Origin: Paracoccus haematequi
GTDB taxonomy: Bacteria; Pseudomonadota; Alphaproteobacteria; Rhodobacterales; Rhodobacteraceae
Length of the DNA: 64,000 bases
Assembly (NCBI RefSeq): GCF_900631945.1
Contig: NZ_UZWE01000050.1
Span: 39,718-103,717 of the forward strand
Direction of reading: 5' to 3'
Shown: positions 63,265 through 64,000 of the stretch, piece by piece
Numbering within the stretch: position 1 is the first letter of the stretch
Layout of the letters: every line of letters begins with the position of its first letter
Notes under the pieces: generated by a model
Databases searched by the model: none
Told to the model about the DNA's origin: nothing
What the model saw: the letters and a program-made list of their open reading frames with translations, nothing else
Position numbers and translations under genes: made by a program

Positions 63265-63900
63265 TCATAAGCTGGGGGTGATGTCCGTGTCCGAGTCGGT
63301 ATTATCTGCGTCGAGATCGCTGGCGGCCTCCGCAGGGTCGCTTGGCGTAGCAGCCTCCGACACGGATCGCGTCGTCTCAGGCACGACGTCGGTAGGCTTC
63401 TCCTTGGTTGAGGGCGCGGAATTCTCCGGCGCCGTCTCAGCCGCCTTTGCGTCCGGGCCCGGGCGACCGAGCTTTGCCGCATCATACCCGGCTTCGGCCA
63501 GGGTGGCCATTATCAGGGCGTTTGTCTGATCATCCGCGCCAACAGGCTTCATGCCGAGTTCGGCGCATGCGATGGTCATCCCAACGATGAAGTCCTCGTT
63601 ACCCACGATGTCGCAGGCACTCCAGCCTTTTGCCTTTGCCTCAAGGGCCATTAGACGTATCGAAAGTTCGGTCGATCTTGTGGTGATGATGCTGTCGCCC
63701 ATGTCCCTGACCACAGTGCCATCATCGAAAACGACCGAATGACTTGAGACGTCCACATAGCGGAAAGCGACCGCAATGTCGGATGGCAATTCGACCGGAT
63801 ACAGTGAGCGCCAGAGCCTGACTTTGACGCCTTCCGCGGACCTCCGGGCATTGTGGGCTCGGATACGACCAACGATCATTGGATTTGACTGCAAATCCAC
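63265..63900 (-). CDS. LPD7-like domain protein, relaxase-associated
   Basis: A 211-residue protein with a GTG start 16 bases after the upstream stop. Residues about 50-120 (VVFDDGTVVRDMGDSIITTR, LMALEAKAKGWSACDIVGNE) resemble large polyvalent protein domain 7, found at the C-termini of TraA/MobA relaxases and in free-standing neighbours. The last ~75 residues are acidic, Pro/Ser/Thr-rich and likely disordered. It suggests mobilisation functions beyond the right edge. Confidence 0.55.
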   Translation of the reverse strand: MDLQSNPMIVGRIRAHNARRSAEGVKVRLWRSLYPVELPSDIAVAFRYVDVSSHSVVFDDGTVVRDMGDSIITTRSTELSIRLMALEAKAKGWSACDIVGNEDFIVGMTIACAELGMKPVGADDQTNALIMATLAEAGYDAAKLGRPGPDAKAAETAPENSAPSTKEKPTDVVPETTRSVSEAATPSDPAEAASDLDADNTDSDTDITPSL

Positions 63901-63916
63901 AGTAACCGGCCGATTG

Positions 63917-64000
63917 TTACCGCGGCGGTTGAGCCTTGAAGCGTTGCGCGAGTTCAGGATCGCTAACGAAGTCGTCGAGGAACTGGTGCCAGGTTTCTGC
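63917..64000 (-). CDS. C-terminal end of a gene running off the window
   Basis: The last 27 codons before TAA (63917-63919) read WHQFLDDFVSDPELAQRFKA followed by QPPR. The rest lies beyond 64000, so identity is unknown. It is directly upstream of the LPD7-like gene and probably in the same operon. Confidence 0.5.
   Translation of the reverse strand, partial: AETWHQFLDDFVSDPELAQRFKAQPPR

Noticed and set aside
63117..63485. Minus-strand 122-codon Arg/Pro/Ser-rich frame
   Set aside because: It overlaps the 3' end of the LPD7-like gene and the repeat cluster and has the composition of a shadow frame.

Overview
The window looks like chromosome of a high-GC alphaproteobacterium of the Rhodobacterales, most like Paracoccus. 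Supporting signs are the gene order pyrH-frr-uppS-cdsA-dxr-rseP-bamA-skp, glnD followed by murJ, a permuted (two-piece) tmRNA gene with tag ANDNRAPVALAA next to an alphaproteobacterial sspB, and the overall protein signatures. No database could be searched; all assignments come from motifs and remembered family features.

Layout. (1) 1-5740 is the right part of an integrated element: small unknown genes, two of them preceded by copies of the same leader, a membrane protein, a winged-helix-like protein, an excisionase-like HTH protein and a tyrosine integrase. It ends at a 3' remnant of tRNA-Gly(CCC). (2) 5740-45478 is mostly housekeeping chromosome: prs, rsmI/yraN, LppC-like lipoprotein, glnD, murJ, trpS, rpmA/rplU, the envelope and isoprenoid operon, miaA, rlmE, Ppx/GppA, pdxY-like kinase, gnd, ssrA/sspB and prfC. 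Within it lie a frameshifted H-type lectin gene, a rhomboid that lacks its catalytic residues and a GCCAGC-rich repeat patch. (3) 45480-49066 is a decayed island at tRNA-Cys(GCA): small coupled genes, an excisionase-like gene and an integrase broken by an IS5-family element and frameshifts. (4) 49200-53400 is an insertion-sequence graveyard (one IS5-family element nested in another, IS21, IS66 and IS256 remnants) around a Phd/PemK-like toxin-antitoxin pair and an internally deleted serine recombinase. (5) 53411-61227 is a minus-strand stress cluster: two Hsp20 chaperones, a frameshifted NDUFS4-like protein, an RNA polymerase omega-like protein, a small membrane protein and a Deg protease, then a glycosyltransferase and a glycogen-debranching-type enzyme. 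The first Hsp20 gene has a well-formed ROSE-type RNA thermometer over its Shine-Dalgarno sequence. (6) 61400-64000 is accessory again: an IS110 scrap, a 5'-truncated gene, two small exported or anchored cysteine-containing proteins, an AT-rich cluster of inverted repeats with a 19-bp-stem palindrome, and an LPD7-like gene of the kind linked to conjugative relaxases.

How the parts fit: the housekeeping operons cover nucleotide supply, translation, outer-membrane assembly and trans-translation (the ssrA tag and its adaptor SspB sit side by side). The accessory segments are sites of repeated insertion and decay. The stress cluster is the most coherent accessory unit and appears to be one heat-inducible protein-quality-control operon flanked by mobile-element debris.
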